Below are positions 1-8,650 of a DNA stretch of 64,000 nt, piece by piece. Within the stretch, counting starts at the first letter, position 1; every line of letters starts with the position of its first letter. The DNA comes from Aristaeella hokkaidonensis. GTDB taxonomy: Bacteria; Bacillota; Clostridia; Christensenellales; Aristaeellaceae. Where the stretch lies: positions 2,728,001-2,792,000 of the forward strand of contig NZ_CP068393.1 in assembly GCF_018128945.1 (NCBI RefSeq), read 5' to 3'. A model generated the notes under the pieces. That model was not told the origin of the DNA. It was given only the letters and a program-made list of their open reading frames with translations, and did no database searches. The position numbers and the translations under genes were made by a program.

Positions 1-120
1 GTCGCCTCCAAGGTCTGGATGCCTGTGGAACAGGTAAAGGAGATGCTACGGAAGAACGAAACCCATTGCGGCGTTTCCATGCTGGCGATCCTGTTTGCCC
101 TTGAGTTTTATCAGCATTGA
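1..120 (+). CDS. C-terminal end of an unidentified protein (5' truncated by window)
   Basis: An open frame runs from the first base to a TGA at 118-120 and gives 39 residues ending in LEFYQH. It is followed at short distance by a Shine-Dalgarno site for the next plus-strand gene, so it is probably the end of a real upstream gene. The residues (a Trp-Met-Pro-Val-Glu-Gln stretch followed by a helix ending in aliphatic residues) resemble the C-terminal part of Nudix hydrolases, but too little is present to assign a function. Confidence 0.45.
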   Translation, partial: VASKVWMPVEQVKEMLRKNETHCGVSMLAILFALEFYQH

Positions 121-162
121 TCCTTTATACGACACCACTCTTTCTGAAAAGGAAATAATCCT

Positions 163-702
163 ATGATATACTGGGTTAAGACACCGCCCCCGGCTGACAT
201 TGATTACAATGAGTACAAGCCATTTTTCCGGAACGACTGGTTCCGGAATCACTATATGTTTTTCGCATACTGGCTGATGGCGGTGCTGGCCGTTCTGCTC
301 TTTGTGACCGGCGGAATGAAAGGTGTTTCCTGGTTTCTCCGGATTCCGGTTTTTGTGCTGGTTTTCCTGGCGCATGAACTGCTGCACATCCTGGTAATCT
401 ACCGGATCGGGGATATTTACCTGAGCCATTCCGGGCTCTTCTTCTGGATGAATACCAATGCTGAAATGTCCAAAGGCCGGTTCTGGCTGTTTATGACCCT
501 GCCCCTTCTTACGCTGACCCTTGTTCCGGCAGCCCTCCTTCTGCTGAACACCGGCGCCTTACGGCCTTATCTCCTGTATATTGCCTGGAGTAACGCGATC
601 ATCGCGTCCTCAGATATCATCAATTCTCCGCTGATCCTGCTGAAGCCGAATGGTTCTGTGTTCTGCAGAGGTTTCTGCAAAACCGGTATGAAACGGAGCT
701 GA
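163..702 (+). CDS. DUF3267-like putative membrane zinc metalloprotease
   Basis: A 179-residue integral membrane protein with about four hydrophobic segments (near residues 34-50, 57-80, 109-127 and 134-150). An HELLH motif at residues 71-75, inside a membrane segment, matches the HExxH zinc site of the DUF3267 putative zincin peptidase family. The length fits that family. AAAAGGAAATAATCCT upstream supports the start. It lies 8 bp before a phosphatase gene and may be co-transcribed with it. The substrate is unknown; protease activity is inferred from the motif only. Confidence 0.7.
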   Translation: MIYWVKTPPPADIDYNEYKPFFRNDWFRNHYMFFAYWLMAVLAVLLFVTGGMKGVSWFLRIPVFVLVFLAHELLHILVIYRIGDIYLSHSGLFFWMNTNAEMSKGRFWLFMTLPLLTLTLVPAALLLLNTGALRPYLLYIAWSNAIIASSDIINSPLILLKPNGSVFCRGFCKTGMKRS

Positions 703-710
703 TCCGCATT

Positions 711-1292
711 ATGAATCAGAAAACTATCACCACCATCATTTTCGTCCGGCACGCACAGTCTGTATTCGGCAGCGATGACCGGAACCGGCCCCTTTCAGAC
801 GCGGGCCTGGAAGACCGTAAGATCGTGGCGGAAACCCTCCGGGACAGGAAGATCGACGCCTTCCTGAGCAGCTCTTACAAAAGAAGCATGGATACTATCC
901 GCCCCTCCGCCGAACTGCGGAATATGGACATCCGGACGGATGAGCGGTTCCGGGAACGGCAGTGCGGAGATTTCACTTCCGATTCTCTGGCCAGGCGATG
1001 GGCGGATTTCTCCTGGGCAGAGGAAAACGGCGAATGCCTCGCTTCCGTACAGGGCCGGAATATGGAAGCCCTGCGGGACGTGCTTCAGGATTATGCCGGA
1101 CAGACCGTTGTCATCGGCACCCACGGCACCGCCCTCAGCACCATCCTGAATTTCTATAATCCGCGCTTCGGCCTGCAGGACTTTCTCCGGATTGTCAGCT
1201 GGATGCCGTATGTCATTGAACTGACCTTCGACGGAGACAAGCTGATCAGCGTCAAGGAACTGAATCATGTGGACAAAGAAATCTCAAAATAA
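711..1292 (+). CDS. histidine phosphatase family protein
   Basis: A 193-residue cytosolic protein of the histidine phosphatase (phosphoglycerate mutase-like) superfamily. The RHG-type motif is seen as RHA at residues 13-15, so His14 would form the phosphohistidine. RERQCG at about 81-86 supplies the acidic/Arg site, and a second catalytic His is in GTHGT near residue 138. These features support phosphatase chemistry on a small phosphorylated metabolite, but the substrate cannot be deduced. It follows the DUF3267 gene by 8 bp and precedes a tautomerase gene, giving a small plus-strand cluster. Confidence 0.85.
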   Translation: MNQKTITTIIFVRHAQSVFGSDDRNRPLSDAGLEDRKIVAETLRDRKIDAFLSSSYKRSMDTIRPSAELRNMDIRTDERFRERQCGDFTSDSLARRWADFSWAEENGECLASVQGRNMEALRDVLQDYAGQTVVIGTHGTALSTILNFYNPRFGLQDFLRIVSWMPYVIELTFDGDKLISVKELNHVDKEISK

Positions 1293-1325
1293 ATCCATCA
1301 ACCACAATAAAGGAGGAATCTCACC

Positions 1326-1556
1326 ATGCCCCATGTTGAAATCAACTGCTATCCCGGAAGAACCGAGGAAATCAAGCAAAAGTGTGCGGAAAAGATCGCG
1401 GAAGATATCGCGGCCACCCTGGGCTGCAATCTCTCCAGCGTATCCGTGACCATCCGTGAAGTGCCCCAGGAAGACTGGAAAGCCCAGGTCTGGGATGAAA
1501 AAATCATGACCTCCGGAGAGACCCTGTACAAGAAGCCGGGCTATACCTGCGACTGA
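1326..1556 (+). CDS. 4-oxalocrotonate tautomerase family protein
   Basis: A 76-residue protein beginning Met-Pro-His, so removal of Met exposes Pro1, the catalytic base of the tautomerase superfamily. The beta-alpha-beta pattern and length fit a 4-oxalocrotonate tautomerase-like subunit, which normally assembles as a hexamer or trimer of short chains. AAAGGAGGAATCTCACC directly before the ATG is a strong ribosome binding site. Neighbouring genes do not form an aromatic degradation pathway, so the physiological keto-enol substrate is unknown. Confidence 0.85.
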   Translation: MPHVEINCYPGRTEEIKQKCAEKIAEDIAATLGCNLSSVSVTIREVPQEDWKAQVWDEKIMTSGETLYKKPGYTCD

Positions 1557-1575
1557 CATATCTCCCGGCGGATCC

Positions 1576-1604
1576 TTGACCCTCCATTGTTAGAGATGTA
1601 TAAT
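1576..1604 (+). promoter_or_regulatory. sigma-70/SigA-type promoter for the flavoprotein gene
   Basis: TTGACC and TATAAT are separated by exactly 17 bp, ending 54 bp before the start of the flavoprotein gene. The match to the vegetative consensus is close. Confidence 0.75.
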
Positions 1605-1658
1605 TCATCTATGGTAGCAACTATATAAGATTTGTCTGCGGACAAGGAGGAAAACTAC

Positions 1659-3539
1659 ATGAAGAAAAGGCTGCTGGCCCTGCTGACCGCGCTGGCCATG
1701 ATTTTGGGTTGCGCGTCTGTCATGGCTGAAACCACCACCGAAACCACCGGAACTGCTACAGTGAAGGGCTTCGGCGGAGACATCACCGTTACTGTCACCC
1801 TGGACGGTGCCGACATCAAGGATGTACAGATCACCGGCGACGGTGAAACCGAAGGCATCGGTTCCAAGATCATCAACGAATGGCCCAATGCCTTCATCGA
1901 ATACAACGGCATTGTGGACACCTACACCGGCGCTACCTTTGCAGGAATCACCCGTGAAGCCGTCATCGCCGCCATGCGTGAAGCGCTGACAAATGCCGGC
2001 GTAAATCCCGACGACTATATGCGTGAAATGGCCGGAGACGAATCCGTTGACCTGACCATTGATACGGACGTCGTGATCATCGGTGCCGGCGGCGCCGGCA
2101 TGACCGCCGCCCTGACGGCCTCTGACGCCGGAAAGAGCGTACTCGTGCTGGAAAGCCAGCCCGCTGTGGGCGGCAACTCCGTCAAATCCACCGGCGGCAT
2201 GAACGCCGCCAAGACTGCCTATCAGGATGCGAACACCTTTGATGAAGCAGCCGGTATCGAAAAGACCCTGAAGTCCGCGGAAGCTTATGTGGACAACGAG
2301 GCGATCACCGCCCTGGCCGCTACCGTCAAGGAACAGTGGGAAGCCTGGCAGGCCAATCCCGAAGGCTACTTCGACTCCACCGAGCTCTTTGCCCTGGATA
2401 CCCTGATCGGCGGCAAAGGCCTGAACGATCCGGAACTGGTGAACACGCTGGTCAACAACAGCGCTGCCGCCATTGATTACCTCGATTCCATCGGCATCCA
2501 CCTGAACAACGTGGCTGCCTTCGGCGGCGCTTCCGTCAAGCGCATTCACCGCCCCGTCAATGACGAAGGCAAGACCGTCTCCGTCGGTGCCTACACCGTG
2601 CCGCTGCTGGAGGCTGCCTGCCAGGGCCGCGACAACCTGGCCCTGCTGACCGACGTGACCGCCACCAAGCTCCTGACCAACGAAGCCGGCGCTGTCATCG
2701 GCGTTGAAGCCCAGGGCAAAGCCGGAAACAAAGTCACCGTAAACGCGAAGGCCGTTATCCTGGCCACCGGCGGTTTCGGCGCCAACCTGGATATGGTTGT
2801 GCAGTACAAGCCTGACCTGGCCGGCTTCATGACCACCAATGCCGCGGGCATTCAGGGCCAGGGTATCCTGATGGCCACTGAAATCGGTGCTGCCACCGTG
2901 GATATGGAGCAGATCCAGATTCACCCCACCGTGCAGGCTGATACCGCTTCCCTGATCACCGAAGGCCTGCGGGGCGACGGCGCGATCCTGGTCAATGCCA
3001 ACGGCGAACGCTTCATCGATGAAGTCGGCACCCGTGACGTGGTATCCGCCGCTGAAATCGCCCAGCCCGACTCCTTCAGCTGGCTGGTTGTGGACCAGAA
3101 GATGGTGGACGCTTCCTCCGTTATCCAGGGCTACATCAACCGCGGCCTGATGCTGCAGGGTGATACCTATGAAGCCCTGGCCGGAGAGCTCGGCATTCCC
3201 GCCGACGCCTTCGCCGCAACCATGGAAAAGTGGAACGGCTATGTGGCAGAGAAGAACGATCCTGACTTCGGCCGGACCAGCTTCGCCCAGCCCCTGGACA
3301 CCGCTCCCTACTACGCGGTTAAGGTGACTGCCGGCATCCATCACACCATGGGCGGTCTGAAGATTGACTCCCAGACCCATGTGCTGAACACCGAAGGACA
3401 GATCATCCCCGGCCTTTTCGCCGCGGGTGAAGTCACCGGCGGTGTCCACGGCGGAAACCGCCTGGGCGGCAACGCTGTGGCAGATTTCGTGGTCTTCGGC
3501 CGTATCGCCGGCCAGGAAGCCGCGGATTCCATCCAGTAA
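1659..3539 (+). CDS. exported FMN-binding/FAD-dependent reductase (fumarate/urocanate reductase-like)
   Basis: A 626-residue two-domain flavoprotein. The N-terminus is a signal sequence with a possible lipobox ending at Cys18. Residues about 35-115 form an FMN_bind domain whose TGAT motif (Thr93) is the usual site of covalent FMN attachment by ApbE. From about residue 135 a FAD-binding domain of the fumarate reductase/succinate dehydrogenase flavoprotein family begins with GAGGAG (142-147); the late HHTMGG motif is typical of the family. Known relatives reduce fumarate, urocanate or other alpha,beta-unsaturated acids as extracellular electron acceptors. The ATG at 1659 is preferred over an upstream TTG because AAGGAGG lies just before it. 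A consensus promoter and a terminator bracket the gene, so it is monocistronic. The acceptor is not identifiable here. Confidence 0.88.
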   Translation: MKKRLLALLTALAMILGCASVMAETTTETTGTATVKGFGGDITVTVTLDGADIKDVQITGDGETEGIGSKIINEWPNAFIEYNGIVDTYTGATFAGITREAVIAAMREALTNAGVNPDDYMREMAGDESVDLTIDTDVVIIGAGGAGMTAALTASDAGKSVLVLESQPAVGGNSVKSTGGMNAAKTAYQDANTFDEAAGIEKTLKSAEAYVDNEAITALAATVKEQWEAWQANPEGYFDSTELFALDTLIGGKGLNDPELVNTLVNNSAAAIDYLDSIGIHLNNVAAFGGASVKRIHRPVNDEGKTVSVGAYTVPLLEAACQGRDNLALLTDVTATKLLTNEAGAVIGVEAQGKAGNKVTVNAKAVILATGGFGANLDMVVQYKPDLAGFMTTNAAGIQGQGILMATEIGAATVDMEQIQIHPTVQADTASLITEGLRGDGAILVNANGERFIDEVGTRDVVSAAEIAQPDSFSWLVVDQKMVDASSVIQGYINRGLMLQGDTYEALAGELGIPADAFAATMEKWNGYVAEKNDPDFGRTSFAQPLDTAPYYAVKVTAGIHHTMGGLKIDSQTHVLNTEGQIIPGLFAAGEVTGGVHGGNRLGGNAVADFVVFGRIAGQEAADSIQ

Positions 3540-3557
3540 TCATTCCAGACAAAGCCT

Positions 3558-3586
3558 TGCGGCTGCCAACCGGCAGCCGCATTTTT
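3558..3586 (+). terminator. Rho-independent terminator of the flavoprotein gene
   Basis: Ten-bp stem TGCGGCTGCC/GGCAGCCGCA with a four-base loop, followed by ATTTTTGC. Confidence 0.9.
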
Positions 3587-3619
3587 GCTTTATAAATGAA
3601 AACAAAGTAAAAGCATCTG

Positions 3620-3628
3620 TGATATAAT
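3620..3628 (+). promoter_or_regulatory. extended -10 promoter element for the DUF1015 gene
   Basis: TGATATAAT is an extended -10 (TGnTATAAT). A second TATAAT lies at 3638-3643. No good -35 is visible for either, and the two may act as alternative promoters. Confidence 0.5.
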
Positions 3629-3685
3629 CCGTTACAGTATAATACGGACTGTCTGATAACATTCTGACCTGAAAGGAAGAAGACC

Positions 3686-4942
3686 ATGTCTTTTGAACGA
3701 ATCGGAATCCGTCCCGCGCAGATCCTGCTCCCGGCCGCCGGAGTGAATCCGGAAACCTGGGCCTGCATTGCCTGCGACCAGTACACCTCCGAACCGGAAT
3801 ACTGGGAAAAGGCCTTTGCCGTTGCCGGTGACGCGCCTTCCGCCATCCGGCTGATCCTGCCGGAATATAACCTGAAGAACAGTGAGACCCTGATCCCGCA
3901 GATCCACCGCACCATGGCGGATTACCTGGCCCAGGGACTCCTGACACCTGCCGTGAATCCCGGCTTTATCCTGTGCGAGCGGACCATTGCCTCCGGCACC
4001 CGGCTGGGCCTGGTCTGCGCCGTGGACCTGGAACAGTATTCCTTTGAAAAGGGCTCCCTGCCGCTGATCCGCCCGACAGAGCAGACCATCACCGACCGCC
4101 TGCCTCCGCGGCTGAAGATCCGCCGGGGCGCGCCTGTGGAGCTGACCCACATCATGATCCTGATCGACGATCCGGACCGCACGGTGCTGGAGCCGCTGCA
4201 GGCAGCCAAGGCTTCCCTGCGGAAGGTTTATGATTTCGACCTGATGATGAACGGCGGCCACCTGGCCGGCTGGGCTGTGGACAGTGCTGACGCGCTGGCA
4301 CAGGTGGACCGGAGCCTGAACGCCCTGATGGACACCAAGGGAGAGAATCCCCTGCTGCTGGCCGTGGGCGACGGCAACCACAGCCTCGCCACCGCCAAGG
4401 CCTACTGGAACGAGATCCGGGAAGGCCTGAGCGAAGCGGAACGCGAGAACCATCCCGCCCGGTTTGCCCTGTGCGAAATCGTCAATATCCATGACGAAGC
4501 GCTCCTCTTCGAGCCCATCTACCGGATCGTCACCGGCACCACCCGGGCCGCCGTCATGGCGGACTGGAAAGCCTACGCCGAAGCCAAAGGCATGAGCCTG
4601 GCCGCGGATGGCTCCGATCACCGGTTCACGGTCGTCTCCGCGGACGGAGAGGAAACCGTCGCGGTGCTGAACCCCGAAGGCGCGATCCCCTGCGAAACCA
4701 TCCAGAAGTTCCTGGACAGTTTCCTGTCCCGGCATCCGGAAGCGGGGATCGACTTCATCCACGGTGAAGGCTCCCTGCGGGCTCTCGCCGCAAAGCCCGA
4801 GACCGTAGGCTTCCTGCTGCCGGATATCGATAAGCACAGCTTCTTCAAAGACGTGGAAAAGCTGGGCGTCCTGCCCCGGAAGACCTTCTCCATGGGCGAG
4901 GCGGACGAGAAGCGGTTCTATATGGAAGCGAAGAAAATATAA
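3686..4942 (+). CDS. DUF1015 family protein
   Basis: A 418-residue soluble protein that matches the DUF1015 family in its characteristic opening (IGIRPAQILLP) and in later blocks such as GDGNHSLATAK and a late DKHSFFKD region. GGAAGAAGACC before the ATG gives the start. The family is widespread in anaerobic Bacillota; I do not assign a reaction. It is a single-gene unit with its own promoter elements, and an inverted pair of heptamer arrays follows it. The length is normal for the family and nothing looks truncated. Confidence 0.85.
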   Translation: MSFERIGIRPAQILLPAAGVNPETWACIACDQYTSEPEYWEKAFAVAGDAPSAIRLILPEYNLKNSETLIPQIHRTMADYLAQGLLTPAVNPGFILCERTIASGTRLGLVCAVDLEQYSFEKGSLPLIRPTEQTITDRLPPRLKIRRGAPVELTHIMILIDDPDRTVLEPLQAAKASLRKVYDFDLMMNGGHLAGWAVDSADALAQVDRSLNALMDTKGENPLLLAVGDGNHSLATAKAYWNEIREGLSEAERENHPARFALCEIVNIHDEALLFEPIYRIVTGTTRAAVMADWKAYAEAKGMSLAADGSDHRFTVVSADGEETVAVLNPEGAIPCETIQKFLDSFLSRHPEAGIDFIHGEGSLRALAAKPETVGFLLPDIDKHSFFKDVEKLGVLPRKTFSMGEADEKRFYMEAKKI

Positions 4943-4965
4943 TCCTGAATAGGAATTATATTTTC

Positions 4966-5000
4966 AATTCATAATTCACAATTCACAATTCATAATTATT
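4966..5000 (+). repeat. heptamer array AATTCAN, forward (left arm)
   Basis: Five consecutive 7-bp units: AATTCAT, AATTCAC, AATTCAC, AATTCAT, AATTATT. It starts 24 bp after the DUF1015 stop and faces an inverted array at 5130-5161. Confidence 0.85.
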
Positions 5001-5018
5001 ATAAAGTGTAAACTACAA

Positions 5019-5058
5019 AAGGATCTCCCGCTGCAGTGGTTTCTGCCGGGAGATCCTT
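5019..5058 (-). terminator. terminator of the S24 repressor gene
   Basis: Perfect 12-bp stem AAGGATCTCCCG/CGGGAGATCCTT with a 16-base loop, followed on the minus strand by TTTGTAGTTTA. It lies between the two arms of a heptamer pair. Confidence 0.75.
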
Positions 5059-5129
5059 CACTTCGTTAAGGATAATACAATCTGAACAATCCCTGATATC
5101 CGGGTATCATATGTGATCCAGTATATCGT

Positions 5130-5161
5130 AATTATGAATTATGAATTGTGAATTGTGAATT
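5130..5161 (-). repeat. heptamer array NTGAATT, reverse (right arm)
   Basis: Units ATGAATT, ATGAATT, GTGAATT, GTGAATT, the reverse complement of the array at 4966-5000. It ends 4 bp before the stop codon of the repressor gene. Confidence 0.85.
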
Positions 5162-5165
5162 CATT

Positions 5166-5894
5166 TTACAACTCAAACGTCACTTTTACACAGCGCGCAA
5201 TGAACCCAATCTCATTGATCGGCACAGTTTCCGCCTCATACTGCCGGTCATAGGACTGGAGGAGCACGTTCCGGTCATCCAGGAGCTTGATCTTGCGCAG
5301 ATAGCGGTGCTCATTGTAGTTCATCAGCATGATTGCGCCGTCCACCGGGCTGTTCGCCGGCACCGTCAGCACAATGTCGCCCTTGTGGATCCGGAAACCC
5401 CGCATGCTGTCGTCCGGCGCCAGGTAATAGAATACTTTGTCCGGATTTGCACCTTCAATACGGCCGTTTTCCACCGGGACCAGCTGATAGCTGACCGGCT
5501 TCATCACCGCGTTCATCACCGGCACCCGCTTGAGCACGCTCTGCAGCGCGTCCAGCCAGACGCTGCCGGCCACACCCTCGTCTTCTGTGGAGGCAGCCAG
5601 CTCCGCCTCTTTCTTCACAGGCTTTTTCGCCTGCACCGCCGCGGCCATCCGGGGCTGTACCTGCGCCAGGTCCACGGTAGCCGCGATATCATCCAGGGTA
5701 AATTCCGCTTCATTCTGCTGTTTCAGGCCGATGGCCTTCAGGATCCGCCGGGCCTGGTCATCCGCGATGATCCGGGTCCCCGCTTCCACTGCGACCAGGT
5801 AGCTTTCGCTGACGCCGCATTTCTTCGCTACCTGCTTCGGTGTCAGTTTCTGCCGGATCCGCTCGGTCCGGATCAGATCTCCCAGTCTGCTCAT
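5166..5894 (-). CDS. XRE-type HTH and S24 peptidase-like transcriptional repressor
   Basis: A 242-residue protein. Residues about 5-58 form a helix-turn-helix of the XRE/Cro type (TPKQVAKKCGVSESYLVAVE). The C-terminal part is a LexA/S24-like domain with candidate catalytic Ser163 in DDSM and Lys201, 38 residues later, matching the Ser-Lys spacing in LexA. An Ala109-Gly110 pair lies between the domains, but it is farther from Ser163 than in LexA, so autocleavage is uncertain. It could respond to DNA damage or another signal. No phage genes are nearby, and no operator was recognised. A TATACT -10-like element lies upstream. Confidence 0.8.
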   Translation of the reverse strand: MSRLGDLIRTERIRQKLTPKQVAKKCGVSESYLVAVEAGTRIIADDQARRILKAIGLKQQNEAEFTLDDIAATVDLAQVQPRMAAAVQAKKPVKKEAELAASTEDEGVAGSVWLDALQSVLKRVPVMNAVMKPVSYQLVPVENGRIEGANPDKVFYYLAPDDSMRGFRIHKGDIVLTVPANSPVDGAIMLMNYNEHRYLRKIKLLDDRNVLLQSYDRQYEAETVPINEIGFIARCVKVTFEL

Positions 5895-5956
5895 ACTCTC
5901 ATCTCTCCCGTCAAAAGTCAGTGCTCACAGTATAGCCGCCGGGCAAACAAAAAGCA

Positions 5957-5982
5957 AGGGCGGTTCCCGCGGGAACCGCCCT
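5957..5982 (-). terminator. terminator of the liv operon
   Basis: A 26-bp perfect palindrome (AGGGCGGTTCCCG and its complement), followed on the minus strand by TGCTTTTTGTTT. It closes the livK-H-M-G-F operon. Confidence 0.9.
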
Positions 5983-5987
5983 GTTTA

Positions 5988-6710
5988 TCAGCTTTTGCTT
6001 GTTTTGCCCAGGTAGGCTTCCTGGATCGCCTCGCTGGCCAGCAGCTCCTCACCGGTACCGCTGGTGGTGATCCGTCCCGTCTCCATAACGTAAGCGTAAT
6101 CGCAGGCATGGAGGGCGGCGTTGGCGTTCTGCTCGATCAGCAGCACCGTCATGCCGGTATCCTTCAGGGTCTGGATGATCTTGAAGATATCCTTGACCAC
6201 CAGGGGCGCCAGGCCCAGGCTGGGCTCATCCATCATGATCAGCTTCGGCCGGGTCATGACCGCGCGGCCCACGGCCAGCATCTGCTGTTCACCGCCGGAC
6301 AGCGTACCCGCCAGCTGCCAGGAGCGTTCCTTCAGCCGGGGGAAGAGGTCATAAACATAATTGATATCCTCTTCGATGGCGTCCTTGTCCTTGCGCAGGT
6401 AGGCGCCGATCCGGAGGTTTTCCAGCACCGTCAGGTTGGCGAATACCCGCCGGCCTTCCGGCACCATGGCAATACCGGTTTCCACGATCTTCTGGGTGTT
6501 CAGGTCCGTAATGTCCCGGCCTTCAAAATAGATCCGGCCGTCCTTGGGCGGTACCAGGCCGGAAATGGTCCGGAGGGTCGTGCTCTTTCCAGCGCCATTG
6601 GCACCGATCAGGGTCACAATCTGTCCCTGTTCCACCTCAAAGGAGATGCCCTTCAGCGCTTCAATACCGCCGTAGGAAACCACCAGGTCTGTCACTTTCA
6701 GCAGACTCAT
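5988..6710 (-). CDS. livF: branched-chain amino acid ABC transporter ATPase LivF
   Basis: A 240-residue ATPase, one of the two nucleotide-binding subunits of the LIV-type importer. Walker A is GANGAGKS (36-43), the signature is LSGGEQQ, and Walker B is followed by DEPSLGL. These features and the length match LivF. It powers uptake of leucine, isoleucine, valine or related substrates with LivG, LivH, LivM and a binding protein. Its ATG overlaps the livG stop by four bases (ATGA), so translation is coupled. It is the last gene of the operon, just before the terminator. Confidence 0.95.
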   Translation of the reverse strand: MSLLKVTDLVVSYGGIEALKGISFEVEQGQIVTLIGANGAGKSTTLRTISGLVPPKDGRIYFEGRDITDLNTQKIVETGIAMVPEGRRVFANLTVLENLRIGAYLRKDKDAIEEDINYVYDLFPRLKERSWQLAGTLSGGEQQMLAVGRAVMTRPKLIMMDEPSLGLAPLVVKDIFKIIQTLKDTGMTVLLIEQNANAALHACDYAYVMETGRITTSGTGEELLASEAIQEAYLGKTSKS

Positions 6711-7567
6711 TCTTCATCCACCCCCAGATAGGCCGCAATTACGACCGGATTTTTCTGGATTTCCTCCGGGGTTCCCTCGGCGATCTGCTTACCGAAGTCC
6801 AGCACGTAGATCCGGTCGGAAATATCCATGACCAGGTTCATGTGGTGCTCAATCATGAAGACCGTCAGGTTGAACTTGTTCTTGATGTCCACAATAAACT
6901 CGCCCAGCTCATCCGTTTCCTGCGGGTTCATACCGGCTGCCGGCTCGTCCAGCAGCAGCAGGGTCGGATCCGTGGCCAGGGCGCGGGCAATCTCCAGCCG
7001 GCGCTGCTTGCCGTAAGGCAGGGAGGTGGCCAGCTCATTGGCCACGTCGGCCAGGCCGACGATCTCCAGCAGGTTCATGGCCTTGTCCCGCATGGCCTTT
7101 TCTTCCTTCATGTTCAGGCGGAAGGTGGCCGTCAGGAAATTGCTGGTCCGCCGCAGATGCGTACCGATCAGTACGTTTTCAAAAGCTGTCTGGCTCTTGA
7201 ACAGGCGGATATTCTGGAAGGTCCGGGCAATACCCATATGAGTGATCTTGTCCGGTGTATGGACCACGGGTTTCCGGTCCTTGTACAGATCGCCGTTGAT
7301 TCCGCCGTACTGCTTGATCATCTTGCCCTGTGGATGGTTCACCACAATGGGCTTCCCATGGAAGTCCACAATACCGTTTGTCGGTTCATACACGCCGGTG
7401 ACACAGTTGAACGCGGTGGTTTTGCCCGCGCCGTTCGGGCCGATCAGGGCAACGATTTCGCCCTGGTTGACCTCCAGCGACAGGTTGTTGATGGCAACCA
7501 CGCCGCCGAACTGCATGGTGATGTTTTCCAGGCGGAGAACAGGCACATTCGTTTTCACTTCACTCAT
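6707..7567 (-). CDS. livG: branched-chain amino acid ABC transporter ATPase LivG
   Basis: A 286-residue ATPase with Walker A GPNGAGKT (43-50), Walker B LLLLDEPAAGM and an EHHM H-loop. The signature reads LPYGKQ instead of LSGGQ, which is usual for LivG. An insertion after Walker A (about residues 70-110) is longer than in LivF, also typical of this subunit. The start at 7567 (MSEVK) is chosen because AAAGGAGGCAGGAAGTAATC precedes it; a longer frame lacks this site. It pairs with LivF at the inner face of the membrane. Confidence 0.95.
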   Translation of the reverse strand: MSEVKTNVPVLRLENITMQFGGVVAINNLSLEVNQGEIVALIGPNGAGKTTAFNCVTGVYEPTNGIVDFHGKPIVVNHPQGKMIKQYGGINGDLYKDRKPVVHTPDKITHMGIARTFQNIRLFKSQTAFENVLIGTHLRRTSNFLTATFRLNMKEEKAMRDKAMNLLEIVGLADVANELATSLPYGKQRRLEIARALATDPTLLLLDEPAAGMNPQETDELGEFIVDIKNKFNLTVFMIEHHMNLVMDISDRIYVLDFGKQIAEGTPEEIQKNPVVIAAYLGVDEE

Positions 7568-7569
7568 GA

Positions 7570-8640
7570 TTACTTCCTGCCTCCTTTCGCGCACCGGCGG
7601 GAGCCAAGCTCCCAGAGTTCCCGGTCGCCCATGATGCCCTTACGGAAGAACAGCACCACGACCATAATCACCACGGAGAATACCACCATCCGGAAGCCGG
7701 GTGCCAGCAGCGGAACCTTGAAGTTCCCCAGCACGGTTTCCGCATCCAGGAAGCGGAGCCACCATTCACTGCAGGCAATGAACAGGAAGGAGGCCATGAT
7801 GCTGCCGGAAACGGAACCCATACCGCCGATGACAACGATCAGCAGGATTTCATAGGTCATGGAGCTCTTGAAGCTGTTCGCCTGCAGGGAGCCCTGGTAC
7901 ATAGCCAGCAGCGCGCCGCCGATCCCGGCGAAGAAGCTGCTGATGACGAAGGCCATCTGCTTATGGTGGAACAGGTTGATACCCATGGCTTCCGCCGCGA
8001 CTTCATCATCCCGGATGGCTTTGAAGGCCCGGCCGTAGGTTGAATTAATCAGCAGCAGGATCAGCCCGATACAGACGCCCACCACAATAAAGGTGAACAA
8101 AACGGTATTCCCCGGCATGATGTTCTTCAGCGTCGGGTAAGTCTTCAGCAGGTTGGAGCCGTTGGTCAGTGGTCCGATGGTATCCCACTGGACAATGGCG
8201 CGGATGATCTCCGCAAAGCCCAGGGTCGCGATCGCCAGGTAGTCGCCCTTCAGCCGCAGCACGGGCATACCGATCAGCGCCGCGAACAGCGCGGCCACGA
8301 TGCCGGCTACCAGCAGGGCGGGAATCACGCCGATAGTGAACTGTACCCAGCCGCCGTTATAGTACTGATAAACCGCGGCACGCTTGGCCATGGGGATGGT
8401 CAGGATCGCGTAGGAATAGGCACCGACCAGCATGAAGCCGGCCTGGCCCAGAGAAAACAGTCCGGTAAAGCCGTTGAGCAGGTTCATGGATACGGCGATC
8501 AGGGCGTAAACCGCTCCCTTCTGCAGCACCGTGACAACCATGGACTTGGTTCCAGCCGTGTGCTCAATCAGGCAGCCGGCCGCATACAGCAGCGCCACGA
8601 AGACCAGGGAAATGATGAGCTTTTTGTTTCCTTTTTTCAT
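7570..8640 (-). CDS. livM: branched-chain amino acid ABC transporter permease LivM
   Basis: A 356-residue integral membrane permease of the LivM type, with about eight to nine hydrophobic segments and the conserved cytoplasmic loop containing AIRDDEVAAEAMGIN, which docks to the ATPases. I choose the ATG at 8640 because GAGGTG lies six bases upstream; the nearer ATG two codons earlier leaves no spacing. The gene follows livH by 10 bp and precedes livG by 2 bp, so the permeases and ATPases are made from one message. Confidence 0.93.
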   Translation of the reverse strand: MKKGNKKLIISLVFVALLYAAGCLIEHTAGTKSMVVTVLQKGAVYALIAVSMNLLNGFTGLFSLGQAGFMLVGAYSYAILTIPMAKRAAVYQYYNGGWVQFTIGVIPALLVAGIVAALFAALIGMPVLRLKGDYLAIATLGFAEIIRAIVQWDTIGPLTNGSNLLKTYPTLKNIMPGNTVLFTFIVVGVCIGLILLLINSTYGRAFKAIRDDEVAAEAMGINLFHHKQMAFVISSFFAGIGGALLAMYQGSLQANSFKSSMTYEILLIVVIGGMGSVSGSIMASFLFIACSEWWLRFLDAETVLGNFKVPLLAPGFRMVVFSVVIMVVVLFFRKGIMGDRELWELGSRRCAKGGRK

Positions 8641-8650
8641 GTTCATCACC

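Noticed and set aside
1605..3449. 614-codon open frame on the minus strand
   Set aside because: It is antisense to the flavoprotein, has no ribosome binding site and gives Gly/His-rich sequence typical of a shadow of GC-rich coding DNA.
5166..5894. LexA itself
   Set aside because: The N-terminus is an XRE-type helix-turn-helix and not the LexA winged helix, and the Ala-Gly pair is too far from the catalytic Ser.
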